From: Mesaphorura yosii
Lineage: Eukaryota; Arthropoda; Collembola; Poduromorpha; Tullbergiidae
Direction: 5' to 3'
Assembly: GCA_009869945.1 (NCBI GenBank)
Contig: WIXG01000003.1
Span: 665,978 to 729,977 of the forward strand
Length of the DNA: 64,000 nt
Shown here: positions 24,901 through 35,013 of the stretch, in pieces
How the letters are laid out: every line of letters starts with the position of its first letter
Numbering within the stretch: the stretch's first letter is position 1
Translations under genes and position numbers: made by a program
Notes under the pieces: model-generated
The model's database searches: none
Seen by the model: only the letters and a program-made list of their open reading frames with translations
What the model was told of the DNA's origin: nothing

Positions 24901-25047
24901 CCGAACAAAGAACACGACAAATGAGTACAGCCACATGGAATTAAGCCGAATGCGAATTAGGAATTACACAATCTCGTGTTTATTGTTCTCTTATTATCGA
25001 TTTGGCTGTGATAGAATCAGAACATCGAGCAGAAGCAGGCTGCAAGA
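21998..25047. other. 3-kb intergenic region upstream of globin 1
   Basis: No coding gene is supported. A strong donor (CGCAG|GTAAGC at 23395/23396) ends an open stretch from about 23,219, which could be a non-coding first exon of globin 1. Its acceptor would be near 25,020, just before the globin ATG. This is speculative. GATA-type motifs (TGATAG, TTATCG) lie within 60 bp of the globin start. Confidence 0.3.
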
Positions 25048-26078
25048 ATGGGTGACCGAATTCTGAGCGCTTCGGAGGAGGCCGCAGTTCGCAAGACGTG
25101 GGGGCTAGTCGCAAAGGATCTGAAGGGAAACGGAACCAAGTTCTTCATTCACTTCTTCACGGGCTACCGCGAATACCAGCGTGTATTCAAGGGGTTCGCC
25201 GACATTCCCCTCGAGAAGCTCGCCGAGAACAAACGGCTCATCGCGCACGCCGTGACCGTCATGACGGCCATCAATGGGCTCGTAGAAAACCTGGACGACG
25301 TGGAGGTGGTGAAGGAGCTGCTCCTCAAGACGGGCCAAAACCACGCTAAAAGGAATATCAAGATTGGAGATTTCCAAGTGAGTCTCGTCTTGTCGCAGAC
25401 GCAGCGTGTGTCTCGCCATCATAAATCATACCTCTGAACGCCGTGACGCATTGTTTACTCCTTGTTGGCTTGAATCTTCGAGTCTGACCTTCGTTTTTAA
25501 TGAAGCAAGAAGATTTCGAAAGAAATGAATGAAAAAATGAATGCTAATTGACTTGTAAAAAGATTTAACTTACTATTTGACCATTTCACGAATGACAACG
25601 AGACTTAATCCTTTATTATGGTAATTCGTAATTGATAATTCGTGTTCGAGCTTCTCAGAAGTGGTTACCTGTGCACAAGTGCAAGATCAACGGCAAGACA
25701 GAGAGAACTGACCAAATAATACGTATTACAATTACGTAATAGATTATCTCACGAATACGAAGCTCACGATGCAACGCAAGAATGAAATCTGATCCTTTGC
25801 GATGAATTCTGATGACGATGACTCCCTTCCGGAGTCTGCTCTATTTTTGCCATGCATTTCACCGTCGCCGTTGCGGCTCGTGGAAAGGTCGGCCATCTAA
25901 AATTAAATCTTGCGTCTATTTCTGGTCTGAATAGAATCTGAAGGAGTCGTTGCTGGACTTTTTTGGGAAGGCGCTGGGCGAGCACTGGACGCCGGAGGCG
26001 GACGACGCGTGGAAGAAACTCCTCACGGTCATGATGAGTGTCATCGGAGAAGGGCTGGCCGCGGGTGCTGAGATGTAG
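25048..26078 (+). CDS. Globin 1 (intracellular single-domain globin)
   Basis: Two exons (25048-25377, 25935-26078) encode a 157-aa single-domain globin that would bind O2 or other small ligands through heme. Haem-pocket residues by position: CD1 Phe47, CD4 Phe50 (VFKGFADIPLE), distal E7 His67 (RLIAHAVTV) and proximal F8 His99 (KTGQNHAKR). W18 is the conserved A-helix Trp. There is no signal peptide (it starts MGDRILSASEEAAV), so it is probably cytosolic. The FADIPLE and LDD motifs resemble arthropod globins. The only intron (557 bp, long for this locus) is phase 0 in the G helix (FQ|NLK), the expected G7.0 position. The usual B12.2 intron is absent. It is tandem with globin 2, and tandem AATAAA signals follow at 26416. 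Confidence 0.92.
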
Positions 26079-26415
26079 ATGCAGAAATCATGCGGACCGA
26101 ACTATGCCTGACACTCCCACGCAACACGCATGGCACAGGCGCTGCGGGCATTGGCATTTACTTGATATTAATCTTGTATTTCGTATTGCATCGGGTTCTT
26201 TATTGATCAAGATTTTAGGAATTACTACGCTTCTTTTGTTAATCGTGCATGTAACATTATTCGGGTTAGGAATTAGAATTAGAATAGCATCCCGATAAAT
26301 CGAGTGTTTGCTTTTCTTGTGCAATTACAGTTACAATTACGAGTATTATAATTATATTATTGTCAGCTAACATGATATAAGTTTGCCAGCACAAGTCATA
26401 ACTGCAATTCAAACG

Positions 26416-26425
26416 AATAAATAAA
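26416..26425 (+). terminator. Overlapping polyadenylation signals of globin 1
   Basis: AATAAATAAA provides two overlapping AATAAA hexamers, 338 nt after the globin 1 stop. Confidence 0.5.
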
Positions 26426-26518
26426 TTCAAGTTCATGTGCTTTGGATTTCTGATTTATACCAATTTCTGAGCACTGCAGCCTATTACGAAGGAATTGCGA
26501 TGGTGGTGTGCCGGTGGA

Positions 26519-26630
26519 CAGGGCTGTCAAGTGATATATATCGGATAAATATCAATGATAATAATGATATTTTTGATATTTTCATAAAAGTGCTTTTTAG
26601 GCCTGGAAATGCAATTTCCGTTGTTTTCAA
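26519..26630 (+). mobile_element. hAT-type transposon end (terminal inverted repeat region)
   Basis: The segment begins CAGGGCTGTCAAGTG, typical of hAT termini. Over 112 bp it matches the reverse complement of 28785-28896 with only three differences, about 97% by eye. It is the left end of an element related to the MITE in MRPS23. Downstream sequence diverges at once, with a short rearranged stretch near 26,640-26,680. No matching 8-bp flank was found for this copy. Confidence 0.7.
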
Positions 26631-27063
26631 ACCATGAAATCGAAAATGTCAAAAATATCATTGATATTTTCAATCATCAAATTTTTAAAAAAAATATACC
26701 AGAATTATTTTGAATTTATCGCTTAAAACTTCAAATTTTATGAGTGCTTACTCAAGCCTCATTAATTATCTCAACAAAAAGCAGGGCAACCGGCGTTCCC
26801 TCATATCATTCCACGTTAGAAGTTGCGAAACATTGAAACTGGTTCGTTCCATGCGCATGTATTTTGCCACACAGTCACAACGTTTTGTAATCAAATGCTG
26901 CTCTTTAATTCACTTTAACGTTAGAGTTTCAAGGCTCATCAGCTCATTTCTCATTTTGATTTCATTGCGTGAAGACGTTAAGCTCCTAAAGTTCAGATCT
27001 AAAGTTAAAGTTAAAATTCAAATAAATATCTCGTTCATTCAGTTAATTGTTCACGTTGTCATC

Positions 27064-27234
27064 ATGCCAAGAAGGCGAGATCCCATTTGGTCTTAATTTG
27101 ATGCCTTGACAGCGAAAACATACCTAGCAAAAGTTTGCCAGCTTGATGAAGTCAGTAGTAGACTGAAAAGGTTGCAAGCTGCTGGCTGCCGTTTGCAATT
27201 TGTGGTGGCCTATTATCCAACAACAAAGCTTTAG
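27064..27234 (+). pseudogene. Decayed BED zinc finger of a hAT-type transposase
   Basis: From the ATG at 27064 the frame reads MPRRRDPIWS, then a stop, then FDALTAKTYLAKVC and DEVSSRLKRLQAAGC. This spacing fits the BED finger at the N-terminus of hAT transposases (R-x-P-I-W-x-x-F, then a Cys pair, then R-L-x-x-H-x-x-C). The internal stop and lost Cys/His residues show decay. It lies 545 bp inside the hAT end at 26519, suggesting one degraded element upstream of globin 2. The rest of the transposase is not recognisable. Confidence 0.45.
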
Positions 27235-27393
27235 TTTGGAAGACGTTATTGATAGTCTGGTATCGTGGGGTGTGTGCAGCTGCCACTCAAGCTCATATCA
27301 GCCATTTAGGGTCAAAGTCAGTGACTGCTGGTAGTCTTGCGAGCTTCCAAGAGTCAAAGCTAAAGGGGAAGGAATTAGTTCGCATCATCCGAG

Positions 27394-28015
27394 ATGGGCG
27401 TTCTGACAAAGGAGGAGGAAGCCGCCGTTAAGAAGACGTGGGCCCTGTGTGCAAAAGATCTGAAGGGAGTCGGAGTCAAATTCTTCCTTCAGTAAGTGCC
27501 CGGTTTGGTGTCCCGTATCAGATGCGACTTCAATGCAGTGTTCTAACTCGGAGCCTGTACACTGTACAGTTTTTTCAAGGGATATCCGCAATACCAACGC
27601 ATTTTCAAGGGATTCGCCGACATTCCACTCGAGCAGCTAGCTGGTAACGTTCGCCTCGCCGCCCACGCCTTCACCGTGATGACCGCGATCGGAGGGCTCG
27701 TCTACACCCTGGATGATGCGGATGTACTGAGCGAACTGCTCACCCGAGCCGGGAGAAATCACAGTCGCCGACATCTCAAATTGGAGGATTTCGAGGTACA
27801 TCGACAATAAGCTGCTCTCTGAAACCACCGCGAAATAACTGATTGATTGCTACGATGTTCTACAGAACTTGAAGAAATCGCTTTTGGAATTCCTGGGCAA
27901 GGCGCTGGGTGAGCATTTCACGCCGACTGCGGACGCGGCCTGGAAGAAACTGCTCACACTCATGATGGAAAAGATCGGCGAGGGTTTGGCTCAAGGAGCT
28001 GAAGGAGGCGTCTGA
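27394..28015 (+). CDS. Globin 2 (tandem paralogue of globin 1)
   Basis: Three exons (27394-27491, 27570-27795, 27866-28015) encode 157 aa, the same length as globin 1 and clearly its paralogue. Shared features are KDLKG, QR-[VI]-FKGFADIPLE, HTVM-like helix E and NLK-SLL-F-GKALGEH. Key residues: CD1 Phe45, distal E7 His65 (RLAAHAFTV) and proximal F8 His97 (RAGRNHSRR). Intron 1 splits a His codon after its second base in helix B (the canonical B12.2). Intron 2 is phase 0 in helix G (G7.0). It starts MGVLTKEEEAAV with no signal peptide. It ends only 131 bp from the stop of MRPS23 on the other strand. Degraded hAT sequence lies directly upstream and may affect its expression. Confidence 0.92.
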
Positions 28016-28117
28016 ATGAGTACACTTTTCTTATTCATATGATCTACTATCAATGTACAAAACATGACTGTGACTGTGATGTCGGTACAAAATGAACATC
28101 ATGACAAACGTGAATGC

Positions 28118-28123
28118 AATAAA
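28118..28123 (+). terminator. Polyadenylation signal of globin 2
   Basis: AATAAA lies 102 nt after the globin 2 stop and 24 bp before the MRPS23 stop on the opposite strand, so the two transcripts overlap or nearly touch. Confidence 0.5.
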
Positions 28124-28146
28124 AACCGCGATAATAATTTCGTACT

Positions 28147-28585
28147 TCACTTTTTGCCCTTGTCAAGGTCGTCTTTCTCTTTAGTTTTCTTGAACATCGA
28201 TATTAAGGTGTCCACGGTCACAATCGGGCGTTGGACACGTTTCTTTCTTTCCGCTCCCTCACTGTTTAGATCTTCATCGTCGACATCGTCTTCATGCATC
28301 AGGGAGGACGCGAATCTTCTCTCAGCGGATTTTTTAGTCCCGATCATTGATTCAGATACAGAGATACCCTCAGGTTCTGTTGCTATTGTTTCCGTTCCCA
28401 CTCGTTCAGCCTTCCTGGATACAAGTCCACCACTGCCGAAATTCCCAACGAAATCTTGACTGATTGATTCAACTATTTGCTCGGGCGTCCAGTCCCCATG
28501 CGCCGACTTCGTTTCAGTGTATTTCTGGATAAATCTTTTCGTCGCATCCAGACCTGGTAAATGTTATATTTTCATAAATATAGGA

Positions 28586-28622
<37 letters not shown>

Positions 28623-29423
28623 GATATTTTCAATAAATATCACCTCATTGATATTTTTGATATTAACGATGAAATAAGAAGGCTATAAGTGCAGACTGTG
28701 CAAAAATACAGAATACAACAATTTTATTAAGAATTATGCCAGTTTTGAATTAATTATTGGCTTAAGTTAAATTAATTTCAATGCTTGAAAACAACGGAAA
28801 TTGCATTTCCGGGCCTAAAAAGCACTTTTATGAAAATATCAAAAATATCATTATTATCATTGATATTTATCCGATATATATCACTTGCCAGTCCTGGTCG
28901 CACCTTCTTCTCCTTCCCCAAGCGATCCTGCTACATTCATGAGGTTCCTGGCTTTGCCCCCAGGATTCTTGCCAAATTTCTTAAATAGCGCCCTGAAATA
29001 ACGTTAATACTTCAGCCACAATCTACAACGAACGAATCAATGAACGCGATCATTTTGTACAACTTCCTTACGCTCTTGAGACATCTTCATTGTACAGGAT
29101 GCTCGGCACTTCATCCGCCATTCCTTCAGAAAGCTCCGGTTGTCGATCAGCTCGAGGCTCGAATTTTGGGGGGAAGACCCGATAAACGTCGTACCAAATG
29201 GGGCGGTCTTCATACTTTATCGCCTTTGTGCGGAGGAGCCCGGTAGTCCTGCAATTAGAATTAGCATGAAATCAGCAATTACTAGTTGCTGCCTTTCTGC
29301 TGCTGGTGCCGACTTGCCAGAAATCCAGTAATCATCGTCACCACGACCGACCTTTCCTTGGGAATTCTGAATTTCTTACCTGGAGAATATTGTCCCGACG
29401 TACTCAAGCCGACTTCCAGCCAT
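28147..29423 (-). CDS. MRPS23: Mitochondrial ribosomal protein S23 (mS23), with a transposon-derived intron
   Basis: Four exons on the minus strand (29423-29380, 29248-29072, 28992-28904, 28553-28147) join in frame to 238 aa; human has 190. The product is a small-subunit mitoribosomal protein. It begins MAGSRLEYVGTIFSR, nearly identical to the human start, followed by DRPIWYDVYRVFPPKFEP, ILYNEDVSRA, LFKKFG and TKRFIQKYTE. The C-terminal tail is longer than in human and charged (KKTKEKDDLDKGKK). Intron 3 (28903-28554) consists almost wholly of a MITE. With donor GAAG|GTGCGA and acceptor TTACCAG|GTCTGG the protein reads EEG-LDATKRF. Other donors tried put the next exon out of frame, and read-through meets TGA within the element. 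The gene is divergent from INTS6 (543 bp between ATGs). Confidence 0.88.
28549..28896. mobile_element. 348-bp hAT-like MITE forming MRPS23 intron 3
   Basis: The ends read CAGACCTGGTAAATG (left, plus strand) and CAGGACTGGCAAGTG (right, minus strand). Inside, both arms carry imperfect inverted copies of ATATATCGGATA and TTGATATTTTTGATATT motifs. The flanks are GTCGCATC (28541-28548) and GTCGCACC (28897-28904), an 8-bp duplication with one mismatch, as expected for hAT insertions. The right 112 bp nearly equal 26519-26630. An (AT)15 run has expanded in the left arm. There is no ORF of note, so it is non-autonomous. It sits where the uninterrupted MRPS23 coding sequence would be. Confidence 0.8.
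28591..28620. repeat. (AT)15 microsatellite within the MITE
   Basis: Fifteen perfect AT units inside the left arm of the element; likely polymorphic. Confidence 0.9.
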
Positions 29424-29966
29424 GGTTCGTAACAAAGATCGGGTTCATTAATAATTTCAACCAGCCGAGTAGACACTGTTTGGTATGAACTTGTTTAATT
29501 CAAGACGAATTTTATTCGAAAGTTCCATTGGCGGTAGAGTCCAAGCATTTATGCTAACTTTAAACATTGCGTTGCATATTGCACTGCATTGCTGCCTACG
29601 CCATACGAAAGCGACTTTTAGTTTGATTTCTTTCATTCCAACATAGGACTCTGTTATGAAAAGATGTGGCAGCTTGGAGTGAGTAACACTCTTGTGAGAT
29701 AATTGTTGTAGACTGTCAAGTGAATCTTATCATCTTATCATATCATATAATTCTCCAGGTTCGAACTTCGAAATTGCTTTAGTAGGGTGTTATTATTTGG
29801 AATTACATCTGATTGGTCCTGAAATCTTTCAGGTTTATGCAGGCGCAGGCGGAAAGTGACGGTCGACGGACATTCGGCAGAGTAATTTAGACTTTGCCTT
29901 TCGTGACGCCCATTCTCTTCGCATTATTGGGTGTATCACGTTGACATTGGGTTACGTCCATTGAAG
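29424..29966. other. Bidirectional intergenic region MRPS23/INTS6
   Basis: 543 bp between divergent start codons. It presumably holds both promoters and 5' UTRs. No TATA box is evident on either strand. Confidence 0.4.
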
Positions 29967-32917
29967 ATGACGATCATTGTATTTTTACTGGACACCTCTG
30001 CGTCCATGAACCAGAGGATCTACCATGGAGGAAAACCAAGTCTTTTCGATATGGGCAGAACAGCAATCGAACATTTCGTCAAGGTATGGGAGTCCGCGTC
30101 CTTTTTCTAGCTAAACGCATGATTTTGATAGTGATCCGTATTTTGTTGCTTTTCAGGTTCGACAGCGAAGTATTGACAGTCGTGGTGACCGGTACATGCT
30201 CCTCACCTTCGAGGAACCACCGAACAATATCAAAGCAGGATGGAAGGAGAATCTGCAAACTTTCATGTCGGAACTCAAAAACTTGCAGGCAAACGGACTG
30301 ACAACTTTGAGCCAAGCCCTGCGCCACACCTTCGACGTACTCAATGTGAACCGGATGCAGCATGGCATCGACACCTATGGACAAGGACGATGCCCATTTT
30401 ACCTCGAGCCGTGCATAATTGTATGCATCACAGACGGAGCGCAGCTGTGTACAAATTCTGGAGTGATTAATGAGATCAAATTAAGTGGGACGAGTCCGGG
30501 AGTGGAATTGACGAGAGAACCATTTCGATGGGATCAGCGGTTGTTCAGCCTGGTCCTGCGGATGAATGGTCAGCCTAATCTTGACCGAGAAGTTGGAATC
30601 GTACCTTCGGATCCTTCTCCCATTGATGCTTGGTGTGAAATTACTGGAGGCAGATCGTATTCAATCACATCACACCGAATGATGCTTCAATGCATTGATT
30701 CGTTAGTTCAGAAGATACAAGCTGGAGTCGTGCTTCACTTTGAGAAGTATGGAATTGACCCACCACTCATTCCAGACGGTAAAAATGATATTAATTCACA
30801 TATGAAGCTTAGAATTGCATCGCTCGTTCTTCGTTTAGGAATTCCACCAACAGTTTCCGGCGCTGAACAGCAGGAAGACCTGAAATGGATGAGCTGTCAT
30901 AAGATGATTTACGTACCCCGACAGAACCCGAGCAAAGGATACGCTGGAGGATTTTGGCCCATTCCAGAGTCTTTCTGGCCGGAAGCGAATCTGCCATCTC
31001 TCCCACCAAGACTATCCCATCCTAACGTTAAATTCATTTGCAATCCCCACGAGCCTCTTGTGATTGAAAACTTCCCCTTTGACAAATACGAGCTTGAGCC
31101 GAGTCCGCTGACGCAGTACATTTTAAGTAGAAAGCAGCCCAACATTTGCTGGCAGGTGTTTGTACCAAATAGCGCCAAATCAAGTTCACTGGGACAGCCG
31201 TTTGGATACTTGAAGTCGAGCACTAGTCTGACCTGCGTGAATCTGTTTGTGATGCCTTACAATTATCCGCTTCTGCTTCCGCTGCTGGATGATTTGATTC
31301 GAGTATTTAGACTAAAACCAACCAACGAATGGCGAAATCAGTTTGGGATGTACCTGTCCACAATGCCACCTTATTATGCGGGACCGCTGAAAAGAGCGTT
31401 GATGCGGATTGGAGCAGGAAACATTGCGCAGATGGTGCCGGAAGATAGCTACCTTTCCTACTCTGTTCTGAATTACCTGAAGAAGCTCAAGACACAGGCC
31501 AAGAACGAATTCGAAAGGACGTGCAACGAAGTTGGTATGAGAGTAGGAAAGGAGTTTCCGCGGCGAATTCATGTTTACAAGAACCCATTTGATATTCCGC
31601 GCGATCAGCTGCTAGACCACTTGGGCAAGCTGAGGAGTTACTTCTTCCGTCCAGTGTCCTCCATCATTAGCGCTGAGGCACTGCACAATCAGCCGGTCGC
31701 AGCGATGGGTAACTACCAAGAGTACATTAAGAACCAGCCGAAACCACTGCGAGAAATCGAGTCTGCGCCTACGCGACAGCACATGTTTGGAAATCCGTTC
31801 AAGATCGATAAGAAAATGATTGTGGACGAGGCGATGGACATTGACTTGCTAGGAGGGAAGGGCGAAGCAGGCGGCGGTCCAACACCGCCTCTCCCGCGCG
31901 CCCTGCGGGATGGCAAGCGGAAAATGGGACCCCTCGGGAAAGACTACCTGTTTGTGTTCAAGAGGTTTAGGATGTCGGAGCCAAGCGTACCGCTCAGTGA
32001 TGTAGGGTCGGATGTGGATACGCCAGTTTCATCTCCGATGCCCTCGCCTTCTCCAATGGACAGCAATTTTTCAGATACTAGTGACAATGAGACAGAGAAC
32101 GAAGCCCCGTCAACACCAACCGCTACCGTGCCAGTCGCAGCGTCCGTCGCCAGTCCGATTTCAGTCAAGGCGGAGGAAGATGTCCCCAAACCCAGCCTGA
32201 CTCCGACGCTACCAGCAAGAGCATCCAGGCAAGACAGCTATGAGGTTGAGATGAAGGAAGAGGAACCTCAACACATCGGATTCCTGAGCATGGAGGACGA
32301 AGACAAATTTCCACCCGCGCCTCCTCCACCAGTGGCGGCCCCCGTCGCATTTGCGGTTGCGGCTCCGTTCGTCTTCGAAAAGAAGCCCGAAAAAGAGCGA
32401 CGTGCCGAAATTTATGACAGGCTGCAACTTCAGAATCACGATGGGAATAATAGTTCACAAATTCTTAAGGAAGAAACGAACAACACAAGAGCCAGGCCGA
32501 CTGCGTCCGCGGGAGGATCGTCCCAACCACCGGCGCCATCGATCCCTCCCGCGAGCTCGGTCTCGAACGCTGTGCCCGTCCCCTCCGAGAATACGGAAGT
32601 TGTGTTCAAGAAGAACCTCGAAGTCCGGACGGAGCTACATAAGGAAATACGAAGACCAAGAATGCGTAAGAAATTCGTAGCCGTAGCGTCTTAGACTTCA
32701 ACCTGACTATCTGACTTTAATTATCGCCGGAATTAATTTTCTTTCAGGCCGGGAGTATATGTTGCAACAATTATCGCTAGTTGTCGGATCGCTTGAGACG
32801 CGGATGAAGGTGATGAAGGGGCTGGAGCGAGAAGCGTTACGGTTCAAGCGGAAAGGAATGGCCAAGTTGTTTGAGGAGCAGCGACAGGAGATCCTGAAAG
32901 TTTTACCTTCGCGATAA
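29967..32917 (+). CDS. INTS6: Integrator complex subunit 6
   Basis: Three exons (29967-30083, 30157-32665, 32748-32917) give 931 aa; human INTS6 has 887. It is part of the Integrator complex, which processes snRNA 3' ends and attenuates Pol II, and it links to PP2A. The N-terminal von Willebrand A domain has an intact MIDAS DTSAS (D9, S11, S13), then GDRYMLLTFEEPP, IKAGWKEN, YGQGR and EPFRWDQRLFSLVLR. A long Pro/Ser/Glu-rich disordered region follows (about 640-860). The conserved C-terminal module starts at LHKEIRRP and continues through the last exon (REYMLQQL to VLPSR). Exon 2 is exceptionally long at 2,509 bp. If the last intron were retained, the protein would end KKFVAVAS after 12 extra codons. 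The ATG at 29967 gives MTIIVFLLDTSASMNQR, matching the family start. Confidence 0.95.
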
Positions 32918-33417
32918 CGGCAACTTTAACTTTACTCATTACTGCTTTACGAGACCTTACTTTTTTGTATTACTCTGTTTACAGTTTAAGGTTTAAGTAT
33001 TCGTTATTGTTAAGTTCAGGCTCAATTACCAACTACCAACTTACATACGTCGTTTTATCAATGTACTATATGTTTAATTTAAGGTAGAACAATAGCAATA
33101 AGCAATTCATGAATTCCAGCTCAAGTCTTCTGTCTTCACTTCGTTCACAGTCACAACGCGATGAATTCATTTCCAATGGTCGACAACGAGTCGGAGCCAA
33201 CCCGCACTCGCGTTGTCGACAATGGACTTGACAATCTCGGAAAAGATGCAGCAAATAGCGAGCGAGCAATCGCAAATCACAGAATGAATTCGCGAAATCG
33301 TAATCGCGAATTGCCCCACAGCATTTAGCACACACGTGGCTTCGTCTGGCATCCTCCGTGTACTTTTTCTCGTCTCAGGTTTAGCTACGTGTTATATTGG
33401 GAGGACGCTCAGTATCA
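32918..33417. other. INTS6 3' UTR and tRNA 5' flank
   Basis: No coding gene. INTS6 3' UTR is expected here. I see no canonical AATAAA on the plus strand. CAATAA near 33,090 is the closest. Confidence 0.3.
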
Positions 33418-33490
33418 GCCTCTATAGCTCAGTGGTTAGAGCACTGGTCTTGTAAACCAGGGGTCCGTGGTTCGATCCCGCGTAGAGGCT
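33418..33490 (+). tRNA. tRNA-Thr (anticodon UGU)
   Basis: A 73-nt cloverleaf. The acceptor stem GCCTCTA pairs with TAGAGGC. The D arm carries AGCTCAGTGGTTAGAGC. The anticodon stem CTGGT/ACCAG encloses loop CTTGTAA with anticodon TGT (33451-33453), reading ACA/ACG. The T arm CGTGG-TTCGATC-CCGCG has one G-U pair. A and B boxes (TAGCTCAGTGG, GGTTCGATCC) match Pol III consensus, and T-runs follow at about 33,497 as terminators. No CCA is encoded and there is no intron, consistent with a eukaryotic nuclear tRNA. Confidence 0.96.
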
Positions 33491-33494
33491 CGTT

Positions 33495-33525
33495 TCCTTT
33501 TTGCCATTTTTGCACTTTTTACCGT
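33495..33525 (+). terminator. Pol III T-run terminators of tRNA-Thr
   Basis: Three T5 runs follow within about 35 bp of the tRNA 3' end. Confidence 0.55.
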
Positions 33526-34663
33526 GCACGAAATTACGACGAGTTGATTGCTCATTTGTTGATTCTTCAATCCCTGCCCGAATTCGTGGATTAAATTAGT
33601 TCCAGTGGCCTTGAACCTGCGACTGCGACAAATTCATTATTTCATTCACCGGTTTGGGTTGGTTCAGCTCAAATTGACGTGCGACTAATCCTTGACGCTC
33701 ACGCTAACTTGTGATATTGAAATTGAAAGTAATCTGCAAATCCTCCGAACCCGACTGCCTGCCTGGCAAACACATGGAAGGCTGTGAATCTTCAATCGTC
33801 ACCATCTGCTCGCCATCACCACGCATACACGCACGCACTTTGTCTCGGACAAGTTGACTTTGACTTTGGCTGCATAATCTTATCAAATTATCATTAATCA
33901 CAATTTCATGTGCCAAACACAAATCCCGGACGATATCACGGCCCGGCGTAGTAGTTTTGGTGTCTGTGTCTTTCTTCTGCCTGATGGCTGGTTGTTCAAC
34001 ACATTTTCACAAATTACAATCAAAATGGCGCGTCATGGCCCAAGTTCATGTGAACGCAATCGCAGTACGATACGAATCCATCATTCATTATCATGCAAAT
34101 GAGCCCTGCTCTAATATCAAATTTCATTTCATCCCCATCGTTGTCATTTGTATTGTCATTACAATCTGGCTAGTTGGTTGACTTTGACTTTGACTCTGAG
34201 GACGCTACCATAAATCAATCACAAGACGAGACTCGGAACGGAAGACCACAAGTGTGCTGTGCCGGCCCGGCATTGTCAAGTGTCCTCGCATTCGCGTATC
34301 GCACTTTGTTTTGGCGTCGCGCTCCTTATCACCTGACGGCTGTTGCTCTTATCTTGACAGGCTAAGACGACCTGAAAGCGTTTAAGTCTACGATCAATCC
34401 TTGCGTTGCCTGCCTAACTCTTAATCCATACAGTTTTAGCTTTGTATTTGTATCTGTGTTGCCCGAAATCCTCAAGTCAGTCAATCAGTCGTACTTTAAC
34501 AGAATCAAGTCAGTGTCAAAGAGCTGAGAGTGCGAGTGCATTGATGAGAACTGCTTAAAATCTGTATTTTCTGCAAAAATTGAGCATGCAAGGTGTAGAG
34601 TGTCTGTTTAATGTGGCTTTCGACAACATTAGTGAAGTACCAGAAAGTAATTGGTAGTTAACA
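33526..34663. other. No supported gene
   Basis: Simple-sequence-rich intergenic DNA. Short ORFs show no family resemblance. It may carry the promoter of the exon starting at 34,664, though no TATA box is clear. Confidence 0.3.
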
Positions 34664-35013
34664 ATGGATCGTCGAGTGCGCAGTGAAAACATTGACGTGC
34701 CCGTTCCGAAGAAGGGCAACAGGCTGAACAGGTTGATTCCATCTCCATTGCGATTCAGCAGCCACGTACATAAAATGAGTTCGGGTTCGATTCCAGGGTC
34801 CCCGATGACCCCGACCATCTTGACTTTTCCTCCTGCAGACGGTCTTGGCGTTGGCCCACTGGATGGAATTGACGCTGCTGCTGCTGCTCCTCTTCCTCCT
34901 ACCCCACGCCTGGCGACTTCGGTGGAACACCACGGCGGCGGTGGCTTCGGAATGGGCAGCCCAAGGCTCTGGATGCGGAGGGCGACGTTCCCGAAAATCA
35001 TGTACAACAATAG
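34664..35013 (+). CDS. Candidate first coding exon, Pro/Gly/Ser-rich N-terminus (family unknown)
   Basis: An ATG in good context (ACAATGG) opens 116 codons to a strong donor (AATAG|GTAAGC), ending phase 2. The protein begins MDRRVRSENIDVPVPKKGNR, then has Ser/Pro motifs (IPSPLRF, IPGSPMTPT), an Ala/Pro run and a Gly-rich stretch, ending RRATFPKIMYNN. The codons are G/C-ending like the real genes here, unlike the flanking DNA. I do not recognise the family. No later exon is firmly linked. It may be one of several alternative first exons (see 43,679, 49,475 and 57,589). Confidence 0.45.

Noticed and set aside
28147..28401. Stand-alone small acidic protein on the minus strand
   Set aside because: It is the C-terminal part of the last MRPS23 exon; the reading frame continues upstream to the acceptor at 28553.
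26519..28896. A single 2.4-kb composite transposon carrying globin 2 and the last MRPS23 exon between inverted ends
   Set aside because: The outer flanks do not match (CCGGTGGA versus GTCGCACC). The right end already has its own partner end at 28549 with a matching 8-bp duplication, so these are separate insertions.
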